Assembly (NCBI GenBank): GCA_020161965.1
Contig: JAIUNH010000290.1
Span: 1-5,427 of the forward strand
Reading direction: 5' to 3'
Source: Pseudomonadota bacterium
GTDB taxonomy: Bacteria > Pseudomonadota > Alphaproteobacteria > CACIAM-22H2
Length of the DNA: 5,427 bases
The stretch's first letter is position 1. Every line of letters starts with the position of its first letter. The notes below the pieces were generated by a model, which saw only the letters and a list, made by a program, of their open reading frames with translations, was not told where the DNA came from and made no database searches. Below are positions 1 through 5,427 of this stretch, piece after piece. The position numbers and the translations under genes were made by a program.

Positions 1-55
1 GACCGGGGCGGTGATCGATGAAAAGGGCCAAGGCGCCCAGCCAAATCTGCATTGA
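1..55 (+). CDS. soxB: Sarcosine oxidase beta subunit, 3' end only (partial)
   Basis: Only the last 17 codons are in the window, read from base 2 to the TGA at 53-55. The tail reads TGAVIDEKGQGAQPNLH, which resembles the C-terminal end of SoxB-type (DAO-fold) FAD subunits of heterotetrameric sarcosine oxidases. In the family this subunit carries FAD and the amine-oxidising site, and shares an FMN with SoxA at their interface. The call rests mostly on context: soxD, soxA and soxG follow immediately in the order known for sarcosine oxidase operons. The stop codon overlaps the GAGG Shine-Dalgarno of the next gene, six bases before its ATG, which suggests coupled translation. A SoxB-like subunit of an N-methylglutamate dehydrogenase would look the same from so short a piece. 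Confidence 0.8.
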   Translation, partial: TGAVIDEKGQGAQPNLH

Positions 56-61
56 GGCGAT

Positions 62-307
62 ATGCGTATTCCTTGCCCCTATTGCGGCGAACGCGACGCG
101 CGGGAGTTTTCCTATCTCGGCGACGCGAATGTCGTGCGCCCGGCGGCGGATGACGCGGCCGCGTTCCACGATTACGTCAATCTGCGCGCCAATCCGGCGG
201 GCACGCATCGCGAGTTTTGGTATCACACCTCCGGGTGCCGAACCTGGCTGGTCGTGACGCGCGATACGCGCACGCATCGCGTTGACGGCGCGGAGTTGGC
301 GCGATGA
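62..307 (+). CDS. soxD: Sarcosine oxidase delta subunit (zinc-binding)
   Basis: An 81-residue protein, slightly short for SoxD (usually about 85-100 residues). SoxD is the small subunit of the cytosolic heterotetrameric sarcosine oxidase. It binds a structural zinc and packs against the other subunits. The expected ligands are visible: a CPYC pair at C5 and C8, and H55 and C59 within HTSGC, matching the Cys-Cys-His-Cys set of solved SoxD structures. Other family-like stretches are the RP at 26-27, NPAG at 44-47 and the RDTRTH segment near residues 67-72. The ATG at 62 is preceded by GAGG (54-57) at four bases, overlapping the soxB stop. The final TGA overlaps the soxA ATG (ATGA at 304-307), so the two are probably translationally coupled. 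MgdB of N-methylglutamate dehydrogenase is the main alternative. Confidence 0.93.
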   Translation: MRIPCPYCGERDAREFSYLGDANVVRPAADDAAAFHDYVNLRANPAGTHREFWYHTSGCRTWLVVTRDTRTHRVDGAELAR

Positions 308-3252
308 TGCGCCGCCTCGACCATGGCGGGGCGATCGATCGCGCCGATACGCGGCGTTTCACGTTCGACGGGCGCGCTTACGAAGGTGCGGCGGGCGATA
401 CGCTTGCCTCGGCGCTGCTCGCCAATGGCGTCAAGCTGGTCGGGCGCTCGTTCAAATATCACCGGCCGCGCGGCGTGTTCACCGCCGGGCCGGAAGAACC
501 CAACGCGTTGGTCGAGTTGCGCAGCGGCGCGCGGCGCGAGCCCAACACCAAAGCGACGACGATCGAGCTTTACGACGGGCTGGACGCCGCAAGCCAGAAC
601 CGCTGGCCGAGCCTCGAATGGGACATTCGCGCGGCGCATCGCTATCTGTCGCCGCTGCTGTCGGCCGGGTTCTACTACAAGACCTTCATGTGGCCGGCGG
701 CGTTTTGGGAGAAGCTCTACGAACCCTTGATCCGTCGCGCCGCCGGTTTGGGCCGGGCGAGCGGCGAACCCGATCCCGACACATATGAAACCGCGATCGC
801 CTTTGCCGATGTGTTGGTGATCGGAGCGGGGCCCGCCGGTCTTGCGGCGGCGTTGGCCGCCGCGCGCGCCGGCGCGCGCGTCATAATCTGCGAAGACGAT
901 TTCCACCTCGGCGGACGATTGCTGTCCGAGCCCCATTCGATCGACGGCCGGGATGCGCTCGATTGGGTGAAAGATGCGGTTCGCGAACTTCAAGCGATGC
1001 CGGATGTGCGGCTCTTCCGCCGCACGCAGATTTTCGGCGCCTATGATGGCGGCGAATTCGGCGCGTTGGAGCGCGTCGCCGATCACATGCCCGTGCCGCC
1101 CGCGCATATGCCGCGCCAGCGTTATTGGCGGTTTGTCGTCAAACGCGCGATCCTGGCGACCGGTGCCGTCGAGCGCCCCATCGCCTTCGCCGACAACGAC
1201 CGGCCGGGGATCATGCTGGCCTCCGCCGCGCGCAGCTATGTCAATCGTTTCGCCGTGCGCTTGGCCGACAAGGCCGTCGTGTTCGCGAGCGGCGACGATG
1301 GCTGGGCATCGGCTTTCGATCTCGCGGCGAGCGGTGCTGCGACCACGATCGTCGATCCGCGCGACGATGTTGCACCCGAATTAACGGCGAAGGCCGGCAA
1401 GCTCGGCATTCGCACGATCGAAGGCCGTGTCGTCGGCAGCGAAGGCGGGCGGCATGGCGTGCGCGCGGCGATCGTCGAATCCACACAAGGCCGCGAAACG
1501 CTTGCGGCCGATCTGATTGCCGTGTCGGGCGGTTTCAATCCCGCCATCGGCATCGCGACGCATTTGGGCGATAAGTCGGTGTGGTCGCCAGCGCAGGCGG
1601 CGTTCCTTGCGGCCGAGAATAATCGCGTCGCCACGCCGGTTGGCGCGGCGTCGGGCAAGTTCGGTCTCGGCGACGCATTGCGCGGCGGCCATGCGGCGGG
1701 TGCTGCGGCGGCGGCCGATCTTGGCTTCGCCAAAGCGCCGGGCGAGAGACCTACGGCCGATAACGAAACGGCGAAATTGACCGCGTTCTGGCATGTCGGC
1801 GCGTCGGCGAAAGCCTTCGTCGATTTCCAACACGATGTGACCGTCGCGGATATCGAACTCGCGCATCGCGAAGGCTATCGCTCGCCCGAACACGCCAAGC
1901 GCTACACCACACTCGGCATGGCGACCGATCAGGGCAAGACATCCGGCGTGATCGGTCATGCGATTTTGGCGCGGTTGTCGGGACAAGCCGATGGCCCGAT
2001 GGGCACACCCGCCGCGCGCTCGCCCAATTCGCCCGTGGCGCTGGGCGCCTTGGCGGGCCCGCATCGCGGGAAGCATTTCCGGCCCTATCGCCATGTCGCC
2101 GGGCATCGCTGGGCCGTCGCCAACAACGCCGTGATGGTCGAGGCGGGGCAATGGCTCCGCCCGCAATATTTTCCGCTGCCGGGCGAGACGGATTGGCTCC
2201 AATCCGTCACGCGCGAAGCGCTCGCCGTCCGCACAAGCGTCGGCGTATGCGACGTCTCCACGCTCGGCAAGATCGACGTGCAAGGGCCCGATGCCGGCGC
2301 GTTTCTCGATTTCGTCTATTCGAATACGTTCTCGACATTGCCGGCCGGGCGCACGCGCTATGGCTTGATGCTGCGCGAGGACGGGTTCGTGTTCGACGAC
2401 GGTACGGCCGCGCGCCTCGGTCCCGAGCATTTCATCGTCTCGACGACGACCGCCAACGCCGCGCGCGCGATGCAGCATCTCGAATTCTGCCATCAGGTGC
2501 TGCGCCCTGATTTGCGTGTGACGCTCGCCTCGGTGACCGAAGCATGGTCGCAATATGCCGTCGCGGGGCCGAAGTCGCGTGCGCTGCTGCAAAAACTCTT
2601 GGGCGATGCGTTCGATCTGTCGAATGCGGCGTTCCCTTATCTCGCCTGCGCCGAGACGAAGCTCGGCAACGCGACGATCCGGTTGTTCCGCGTCTCGTTC
2701 TCGGGCGAGCTGGCTTACGAGATCGCCACGCCGGCGCAATATGGCGCGGCACTGCTCGATGCGCTGATGAAGTCCGGGGCAACGCCTTACGGCACGGAAG
2801 CGTTGGGCGTGTTGCGGGTCGAGAAGGGGCATGTCGCGGGCAACGAGATCAGCGGCCAAACGACGGCGGGCGATCTAGGCCTTGGCAAAATGCTGTCGGC
2901 CAAGAAGGATTATATCGGCCGCACGATGGCCAAGCGTCCGGCTTTGATCGCCGCCGATCGGCCGACGCTGGTCGGATTGAAGCCGGTCGACGCGACGCAG
3001 CGCCTTCGCGCGGGCGCGCATTTCCTGGCTCTGGGGGCGCCGGCGACGACCGCGAATGACGAGGGATACGTGACGTCCGCGATTTACTCGCCGCATGTCG
3101 GATCGTGGATCGGGCTCGGACTTTTGAAAGGCGGGACATCGCGTATCGGCCAGCATGTTCGAAGCTACGATCCGGTGCGCGGCGGCGATCTGGTCGTCGA
3201 GATCGTGTCGCCGGTCTTTATCGATCCGGCGGGGGAGCGAGTTCGTGGCTGA
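304..3252 (+). CDS. soxA: Sarcosine oxidase alpha subunit
   Basis: A 982-residue protein, close to the roughly 1000 residues usual for the alpha subunit. Residues 18-75 form the Fer2-like N-terminal domain (GRSFKYHRPRGVFTAGPEEP at 47-66). It has no cysteine before C196, so no iron-sulfur cluster is expected there. Residues 169-200 are a Rossmann dinucleotide site with GAGPAG (174-179), followed by an ATGAVERP segment near 285-292 and SGGFNPA near 408-414. In TSOX this region binds NAD and helps form the FMN site with SoxB. Residues about 600-880 form a GcvT-like tetrahydrofolate domain, including CDVSTLGKIDVQGPDA at 649-664 and FVFDDG at 695-700. The Asp pair there matches the conserved Asp of GcvT. 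A GcvT C-terminal domain follows at about 885-975. This part accepts the methyl carbon onto THF. The ATG at 304 has GGAG at 292-295 eight bases upstream; a second ATG at 307 is a less well spaced alternative. The 3' end overlaps soxG by eight bases. MgdC of N-methylglutamate dehydrogenase has the same architecture. Confidence 0.94.
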   Translation: MMRRLDHGGAIDRADTRRFTFDGRAYEGAAGDTLASALLANGVKLVGRSFKYHRPRGVFTAGPEEPNALVELRSGARREPNTKATTIELYDGLDAASQNRWPSLEWDIRAAHRYLSPLLSAGFYYKTFMWPAAFWEKLYEPLIRRAAGLGRASGEPDPDTYETAIAFADVLVIGAGPAGLAAALAAARAGARVIICEDDFHLGGRLLSEPHSIDGRDALDWVKDAVRELQAMPDVRLFRRTQIFGAYDGGEFGALERVADHMPVPPAHMPRQRYWRFVVKRAILATGAVERPIAFADNDRPGIMLASAARSYVNRFAVRLADKAVVFASGDDGWASAFDLAASGAATTIVDPRDDVAPELTAKAGKLGIRTIEGRVVGSEGGRHGVRAAIVESTQGRETLAADLIAVSGGFNPAIGIATHLGDKSVWSPAQAAFLAAENNRVATPVGAASGKFGLGDALRGGHAAGAAAAADLGFAKAPGERPTADNETAKLTAFWHVGASAKAFVDFQHDVTVADIELAHREGYRSPEHAKRYTTLGMATDQGKTSGVIGHAILARLSGQADGPMGTPAARSPNSPVALGALAGPHRGKHFRPYRHVAGHRWAVANNAVMVEAGQWLRPQYFPLPGETDWLQSVTREALAVRTSVGVCDVSTLGKIDVQGPDAGAFLDFVYSNTFSTLPAGRTRYGLMLREDGFVFDDGTAARLGPEHFIVSTTTANAARAMQHLEFCHQVLRPDLRVTLASVTEAWSQYAVAGPKSRALLQKLLGDAFDLSNAAFPYLACAETKLGNATIRLFRVSFSGELAYEIATPAQYGAALLDALMKSGATPYGTEALGVLRVEKGHVAGNEISGQTTAGDLGLGKMLSAKKDYIGRTMAKRPALIAADRPTLVGLKPVDATQRLRAGAHFLALGAPATTANDEGYVTSAIYSPHVGSWIGLGLLKGGTSRIGQHVRSYDPVRGGDLVVEIVSPVFIDPAGERVRG
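3231..3237 (+). promoter_or_regulatory. Shine-Dalgarno deciding the soxG GTG start
   Basis: GGGGGAG lies seven bases before the GTG at 3245, inside the last codons of soxA. It picks the GTG start over the upstream ATG at 3155, which would add 30 residues encoded within the GcvT C-terminal domain of soxA and has no comparable signal. Confidence 0.7.
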
Positions 3253-3778
3253 TCCCATCGTTCTGACCGTCGAAACCGCCTTCGCCGATCTGTTGAAACC
3301 GGCGGGCGATACGCGCGATCCCGGCGTGACGGTTCGCGAGGTGACGGCCTCGCAAATCGCGACGATCCTCGCGCGCGGAGCTATAGCCGGCTTGGCCGAT
3401 GGGCCGAAGCGCATGTCGCGCGATGGCGCCGATTATCTCGGCATCGGACCGGGCAAATGGCTGGCTTTCGGCCCCGTGGCGCCGGCGATCGCGGCCTCGG
3501 CGAGCGTCGTCGATCAAAGTGGGGGCTATGGCGTGCTGGAAATTTCGGGTCGCGACGCCGTGGCGACGCTCCAAAAGGGGATCGGCATCGATCTCCATCC
3601 TCGCGAATTCGCGCCCGACGCCGTCGCCGTCACCACAGTTGCGCATATGGGTGTGATAGTGTGGCGCGGCGAGGGCGATGCGTGGCGCCTCGCCGTGTTC
3701 CGCAGCAACGCGGCCTCGTTCTGGCATTGGCTGGAGGCGAGTGCCGCCGCGTTCGGGATGCGGGTCGCGAAGGATTAG
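3245..3778 (+). CDS. soxG: Sarcosine oxidase gamma subunit
   Basis: With the GTG start this is a 177-residue protein, near the usual SoxG length of about 180-200. SoxG is the small GcvT-like subunit of heterotetrameric sarcosine oxidase and packs in the cytosolic complex with the folate domain of SoxA. Family-like stretches are GVTVREVTASQIATILARG at 27-45, the DQSGGYGVLEISG segment at 90-102, KGIGIDLHP at 111-119, and the AHMGVIVWR segment at 133-141, which precedes a small C-terminal domain rich in aromatic residues (SFWHWLE at 158-164). The start overlaps the end of soxA (GTGGCTGA, 3245-3252), a typical coupling arrangement. An earlier ATG at 3155 in the same frame is rejected because it lies deep in soxA and lacks a ribosome-binding site. 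SoxG sequences are divergent, so position after soxA supports the call as much as the motifs. MgdD is the alternative. Confidence 0.9.
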   Translation: MADPIVLTVETAFADLLKPAGDTRDPGVTVREVTASQIATILARGAIAGLADGPKRMSRDGADYLGIGPGKWLAFGPVAPAIAASASVVDQSGGYGVLEISGRDAVATLQKGIGIDLHPREFAPDAVAVTTVAHMGVIVWRGEGDAWRLAVFRSNAASFWHWLEASAAAFGMRVAKD

Positions 3779-3794
3779 TCATTCAGGGACGAAG

Positions 3795-4655
3795 ATGAGC
3801 GAACAATTTCTGCTGACCTTGGCCTGCCCGAACCGTCCGGGCATCGTCGCCGCCGTGTCGACGCGTCTTTTCGAATGCGGTTTCAATATCGGTGAGGCGA
3901 ACCAGTTCGACTCAACCGAGACCGACCGGTTCTATATGCGCGTCGCGTTCGACGCGGCGAAGCCGGACGCGTCGATCGATAAATTCCGCGCGACGATGGC
4001 CGAACTCGCGGTCAAGTTCGACATGCGGCTCGATATCGTCGCCGGTGCGGCACGCCCCAAGGTCATGCTGCTGGTCTCGAAATTCGATCATTGCCTCGCC
4101 GACATTCTGTATCGTTGGCGGATCGGCGAGTTGCGGATGGAGATTTCGGGCATCGTCGCCAACCATCCGCGCGAAACCTATACGCATCACGATTTCGCCG
4201 GTGTTCCTTTCCATTATCTGCCGGTGACGCGCGACAACAAGGCGGCGCAAGAAGCCGAGTTGTGGCGCCTTGTGCAATCGACCGGCACCGATCTGGTCGT
4301 GCTCGCGCGCTATATGCAGGTGTTGTCGAACGATCTGGCCGCGAAATTGTCGGGGCATTGCATCAATATCCATCACTCGTTCTTGCCGGGGTTCAAGGGC
4401 GCCAAGCCCTATCACCAAGCGCATGCGCGTGGCGTGAAGTTGATCGGCGCCACGGCGCATTACGTGACCGCCGATCTCGACGAAGGCCCGATCATCGAGC
4501 AGGATGTGGAGCGCATCAGCCACCGCGATACGCCCGACGATCTGGTCCGCAAGGGCAGGGATATCGAGCGCCGCGTGCTGTCGCGCGCCATCGCCTGGCA
4601 TATCGACCGCCGCGTGCTGATGGATGGCGCCAAGACGGTCGTTTTCGGTAACTGA
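3795..4655 (+). CDS. purU: Formyltetrahydrofolate deformylase (10-formyl-THF hydrolase)
   Basis: A 286-residue protein, matching the roughly 280 residues of PurU. It hydrolyses 10-formyl-THF to formate and THF in the cytosol. Residues 4-82 form an N-terminal ACT domain that begins FLLTLACPNRPGIVAAVS. Residues about 88-265 form the formyltransferase-fold catalytic domain. The catalytic triad of this fold is visible as N191 and H193 in INIHHSFLPGF and D229 in DLDEGP, with ATAHYV (219-224) and PYHQAHARG (205-213) also typical of PurU rather than PurN. The ATG at 3795 has AGGGA at 3785-3789 five bases upstream and sits 16 bases after the soxG stop, so it is almost certainly co-transcribed with sox. 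There it would discharge the one-carbon units the oxidase loads onto folate, once methylene-THF is oxidised to 10-formyl-THF by an enzyme encoded elsewhere. A more upstream in-frame ATG at 3678 lies within soxG and is rejected. Confidence 0.96.
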   Translation: MSEQFLLTLACPNRPGIVAAVSTRLFECGFNIGEANQFDSTETDRFYMRVAFDAAKPDASIDKFRATMAELAVKFDMRLDIVAGAARPKVMLLVSKFDHCLADILYRWRIGELRMEISGIVANHPRETYTHHDFAGVPFHYLPVTRDNKAAQEAELWRLVQSTGTDLVVLARYMQVLSNDLAAKLSGHCINIHHSFLPGFKGAKPYHQAHARGVKLIGATAHYVTADLDEGPIIEQDVERISHRDTPDDLVRKGRDIERRVLSRAIAWHIDRRVLMDGAKTVVFGN

Positions 4656-4657
4656 AC

Positions 4658-4715
4658 ACCGGCCTGGATTTTACGATTTCGGACGGTATAACGAAATCGA
4701 CGGCGCGATGCCGGT
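4658..4715. repeat. Nested inverted repeats downstream of purU
   Basis: Two perfect nested inverted repeats lie in the gap after purU. The inner arms are CGATTTCG (4674-4681) and CGAAATCG (4692-4699), eight bases each, around a 10-base loop. The outer arms are ACCGGC (4658-4663) and GCCGGT (4710-4715). In RNA the inner pair could form a hairpin that ends or protects the sox-purU transcript. No uridine run follows either arm (only TTT after the outer one), so a classical Rho-independent terminator is not supported. An operator for a dimeric regulator of the downstream gene is an alternative. The symmetry is directly visible; any function is inference. Confidence 0.4.
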
Positions 4716-4775
4716 ATTTGCACTAAAAATTTATCGGATTTAAAAACGACACATCCGGTTTCCGTGCGCTCTCGC

Positions 4776-4781
4776 TATAGT
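4776..4781 (+). promoter_or_regulatory. Candidate -10 element for the sensor gene
   Basis: TATAGT, in the context CGCTATAGTGG, matches five of six bases of the sigma-70 -10 consensus and resembles alphaproteobacterial -10 elements. It lies about 40 bases before the GTG at 4820. No good -35 hexamer sits 16-18 bases upstream, which weakens the call. A second weak possibility is TTGCAC (4718-4723) with TAAAAA (4741-4746) at 17-base spacing. Confidence 0.35.
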
Positions 4782-4807
4782 GGTGGCCCGCTAAGGGGTC
4801 GAGCTGT

Positions 4808-4814
4808 AGGGGAG
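4808..4814 (+). promoter_or_regulatory. Shine-Dalgarno of the CHASE sensor gene
   Basis: AGGGGAG lies five bases before the GTG at 4820 and decides that start. The frame is closed upstream by a TAG at 4778-4780 with no other start codon in between. The next in-frame ATG (4844) has no comparable signal. Confidence 0.7.
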
Positions 4815-4819
4815 CGCTC

Positions 4820-5427
4820 GTGGAATCCTCACCCATCGTCTGGATGACGGCCGCTTTGCGGCAGGTCGCAGTTTTCGCGCTCGGCCCCGCCGCATTGATC
4901 GTCCTAACGATCGGAATGGCCTCGGCGATCGGCGCTTGGCATATCGCACGTTGGGTGGATGATACACGGATCGAGCGTGCGATCCAGATCCGCATCGACT
5001 GGCGCACGCGCGATATCGAATCGAAACTTCATTCGATGACCGCGCCGATCATTGCGACGGCGGCGTATTTACGGACGAATTCGCGGCCGTCGGCGGGCGA
5101 ATTCCGGCGGTTCGTGCGTGAGATGGCGCTGGGCGACAGCGCCTTGTTGAGCGTCCTGTGGGCGCCGCTCCTACCGCAAGCTGAGCGCGCGGCGTTCGAA
5201 ATGATGGCATATCGAATCGTGGACGCTTCCGGCGCGTCCGCCAGATTGGGCGACGAATATTTGCCTGTTCACCATATCGAAACATTCGGCAGACAGACCG
5301 TACCGGTCGGTCTAGATCTTTGGACAGATCCCACGCTGGCGGCGTTGATCGAGAATGCGCGCCGGGTGGGCGCACCTTCCGTGACGCCGGCGATAGAGTT
5401 GATCGGCCCCCGCGGAACGGCTCCGCT
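4820..5427 (+). CDS. Membrane signalling protein with CHASE sensory domain (5' part only)
   Basis: The frame stays open from the GTG to the right edge, giving 202 residues of a longer protein. Residues about 16-40 form a hydrophobic transmembrane segment (VAVFALGPAALIVLTIGM at 16-33), preceded by a short N-terminus that is probably cytoplasmic. From about residue 60 the pattern fits a CHASE extracellular domain: an amphipathic stretch with RDIESKLHSM (64-73), EFRRFV (94-99), SVLWAPLLPQAER (111-123, where the family has an sWvPrV..eR motif), YLPVHHIE (147-154) and VGLDLWTDP (163-171, the G-D-sDP motif), then an alanine-rich helix and the following strand. CHASE domains sense small molecules outside the cytoplasmic membrane and sit N-terminal to histidine kinase, GGDEF/EAL or adenylate cyclase modules. 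Here the output part is beyond the window, so its class is unknown. Rare codons (TTA, AGA, CTA) appear more often than in the sox genes, consistent with lower expression or a different history. It is probably a separate transcription unit from sox-purU. Confidence 0.75.
   Translation, partial: MESSPIVWMTAALRQVAVFALGPAALIVLTIGMASAIGAWHIARWVDDTRIERAIQIRIDWRTRDIESKLHSMTAPIIATAAYLRTNSRPSAGEFRRFVREMALGDSALLSVLWAPLLPQAERAAFEMMAYRIVDASGASARLGDEYLPVHHIETFGRQTVPVGLDLWTDPTLAALIENARRVGAPSVTPAIELIGPRGTAP

Larger units (their letters stand above)
4656..4819 (+). other. AT-richer intergenic region between purU and sensor gene
   Basis: This 164-base gap separates the sox-purU operon from the sensor gene. 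Its middle (about 4717-4746) is a run of A and T that stands out against the GC-rich genes on both sides. It carries the nested inverted repeats, a candidate -10 element and the ribosome-binding site of the next gene. No convincing open frame or RNA gene was seen. It most likely contains the end of one transcription unit and the promoter of the next. Confidence 0.6.

Noticed and set aside
223..1107. A 294-residue open frame on the minus strand opposite soxD and soxA
   Set aside because: It is a composition-driven shadow of two well-supported genes, with low-complexity Arg/Ala/Gly-rich translation and no motif.
1381..2859. A 492-residue open frame on the minus strand opposite soxA
   Set aside because: It lies wholly inside soxA, is rich in Arg, Ala and Gly as expected of antisense frames in GC-rich DNA, shows no recognisable domain, and soxA has continuous family signatures across the same bases.
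3155..3244. An earlier ATG for soxG at 3155
   Set aside because: It would overlap the soxA C-terminal domain by about 100 bases, and it has no ribosome-binding site, whereas the GTG at 3245 has GGGGGAG seven bases upstream and the usual overlap with the soxA stop.
3678..3794. An earlier ATG for purU at 3678
   Set aside because: It lies within soxG and would add 39 Arg-rich residues before the ACT domain; the ATG at 3795 follows AGGGA and gives the normal PurU N-terminus.
3912..4601. A 229-residue open frame on the minus strand opposite purU
   Set aside because: purU on the other strand has its full catalytic signature, and the antisense translation matches nothing recognisable.
4674..4718. 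Rho-independent terminator after purU
   Set aside because: The inverted repeats are real, but the inner stem is AT-rich in its core and neither repeat is followed by a run of T longer than three, so I kept it as a repeat rather than a terminator.
4723..5375. Two minus-strand open frames (4723-5007 and 5049-5375) downstream of purU
   Set aside because: The + strand frame from 4820 has a strong Shine-Dalgarno, a membrane segment and CHASE-like motifs over the same bases. The minus frames lack motifs and are split.

Overview
The window is a stretch of GC-rich bacterial chromosome. Codons ending in G or C dominate, the genes are tightly packed, and gene content and protein style point to an alphaproteobacterium. 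The order cannot be resolved by eye. It holds the distal part of a one-carbon catabolic operon on the + strand, a 164-base gap, and the start of an unrelated sensor gene.

Bases 1-4655 read as a single transcription unit, soxB(3' end)-soxD-soxA-soxG-purU. The junctions are a 6-base gap, a 4-base overlap, an 8-base overlap and a 16-base gap. The first four genes encode the beta, delta, alpha and gamma subunits of a heterotetrameric sarcosine oxidase (TSOX) family enzyme. In this family SoxB carries FAD and the amine-oxidising site, SoxD is a zinc-binding subunit, SoxA binds NAD and carries a GcvT-like folate domain, and SoxG is a small GcvT-like partner. The N-methyl carbon of sarcosine leaves as 5,10-methylene-THF (or formaldehyde), with glycine and H2O2 as the other products. 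purU encodes 10-formyl-THF hydrolase, which releases formate and regenerates free THF. Its position last in the operon suggests it recycles folate loaded by the oxidase. The intervening FolD-type step is not encoded here. The promoter and the rest of soxB lie upstream of the window.

Bases 4656-4819 are noticeably more AT-rich. They hold two nested inverted repeats and a plausible -10 element (TATAGT). From 4820 a GTG-started frame with a strong Shine-Dalgarno runs off the right edge with no stop. It encodes one N-terminal membrane segment followed by what looks like a CHASE extracellular sensory domain, so the complete protein is probably a membrane signalling protein (histidine kinase, or c-di-GMP synthase/phosphodiesterase).

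I do not see a previously undescribed system. The points most worth following up are the truncated CHASE sensor gene, the true substrate of the Sox-type oxidase (sarcosine versus N-methylglutamate or another N-methyl amine), and the nested repeats after purU. No RNA genes, mobile elements or CRISPR arrays were seen.
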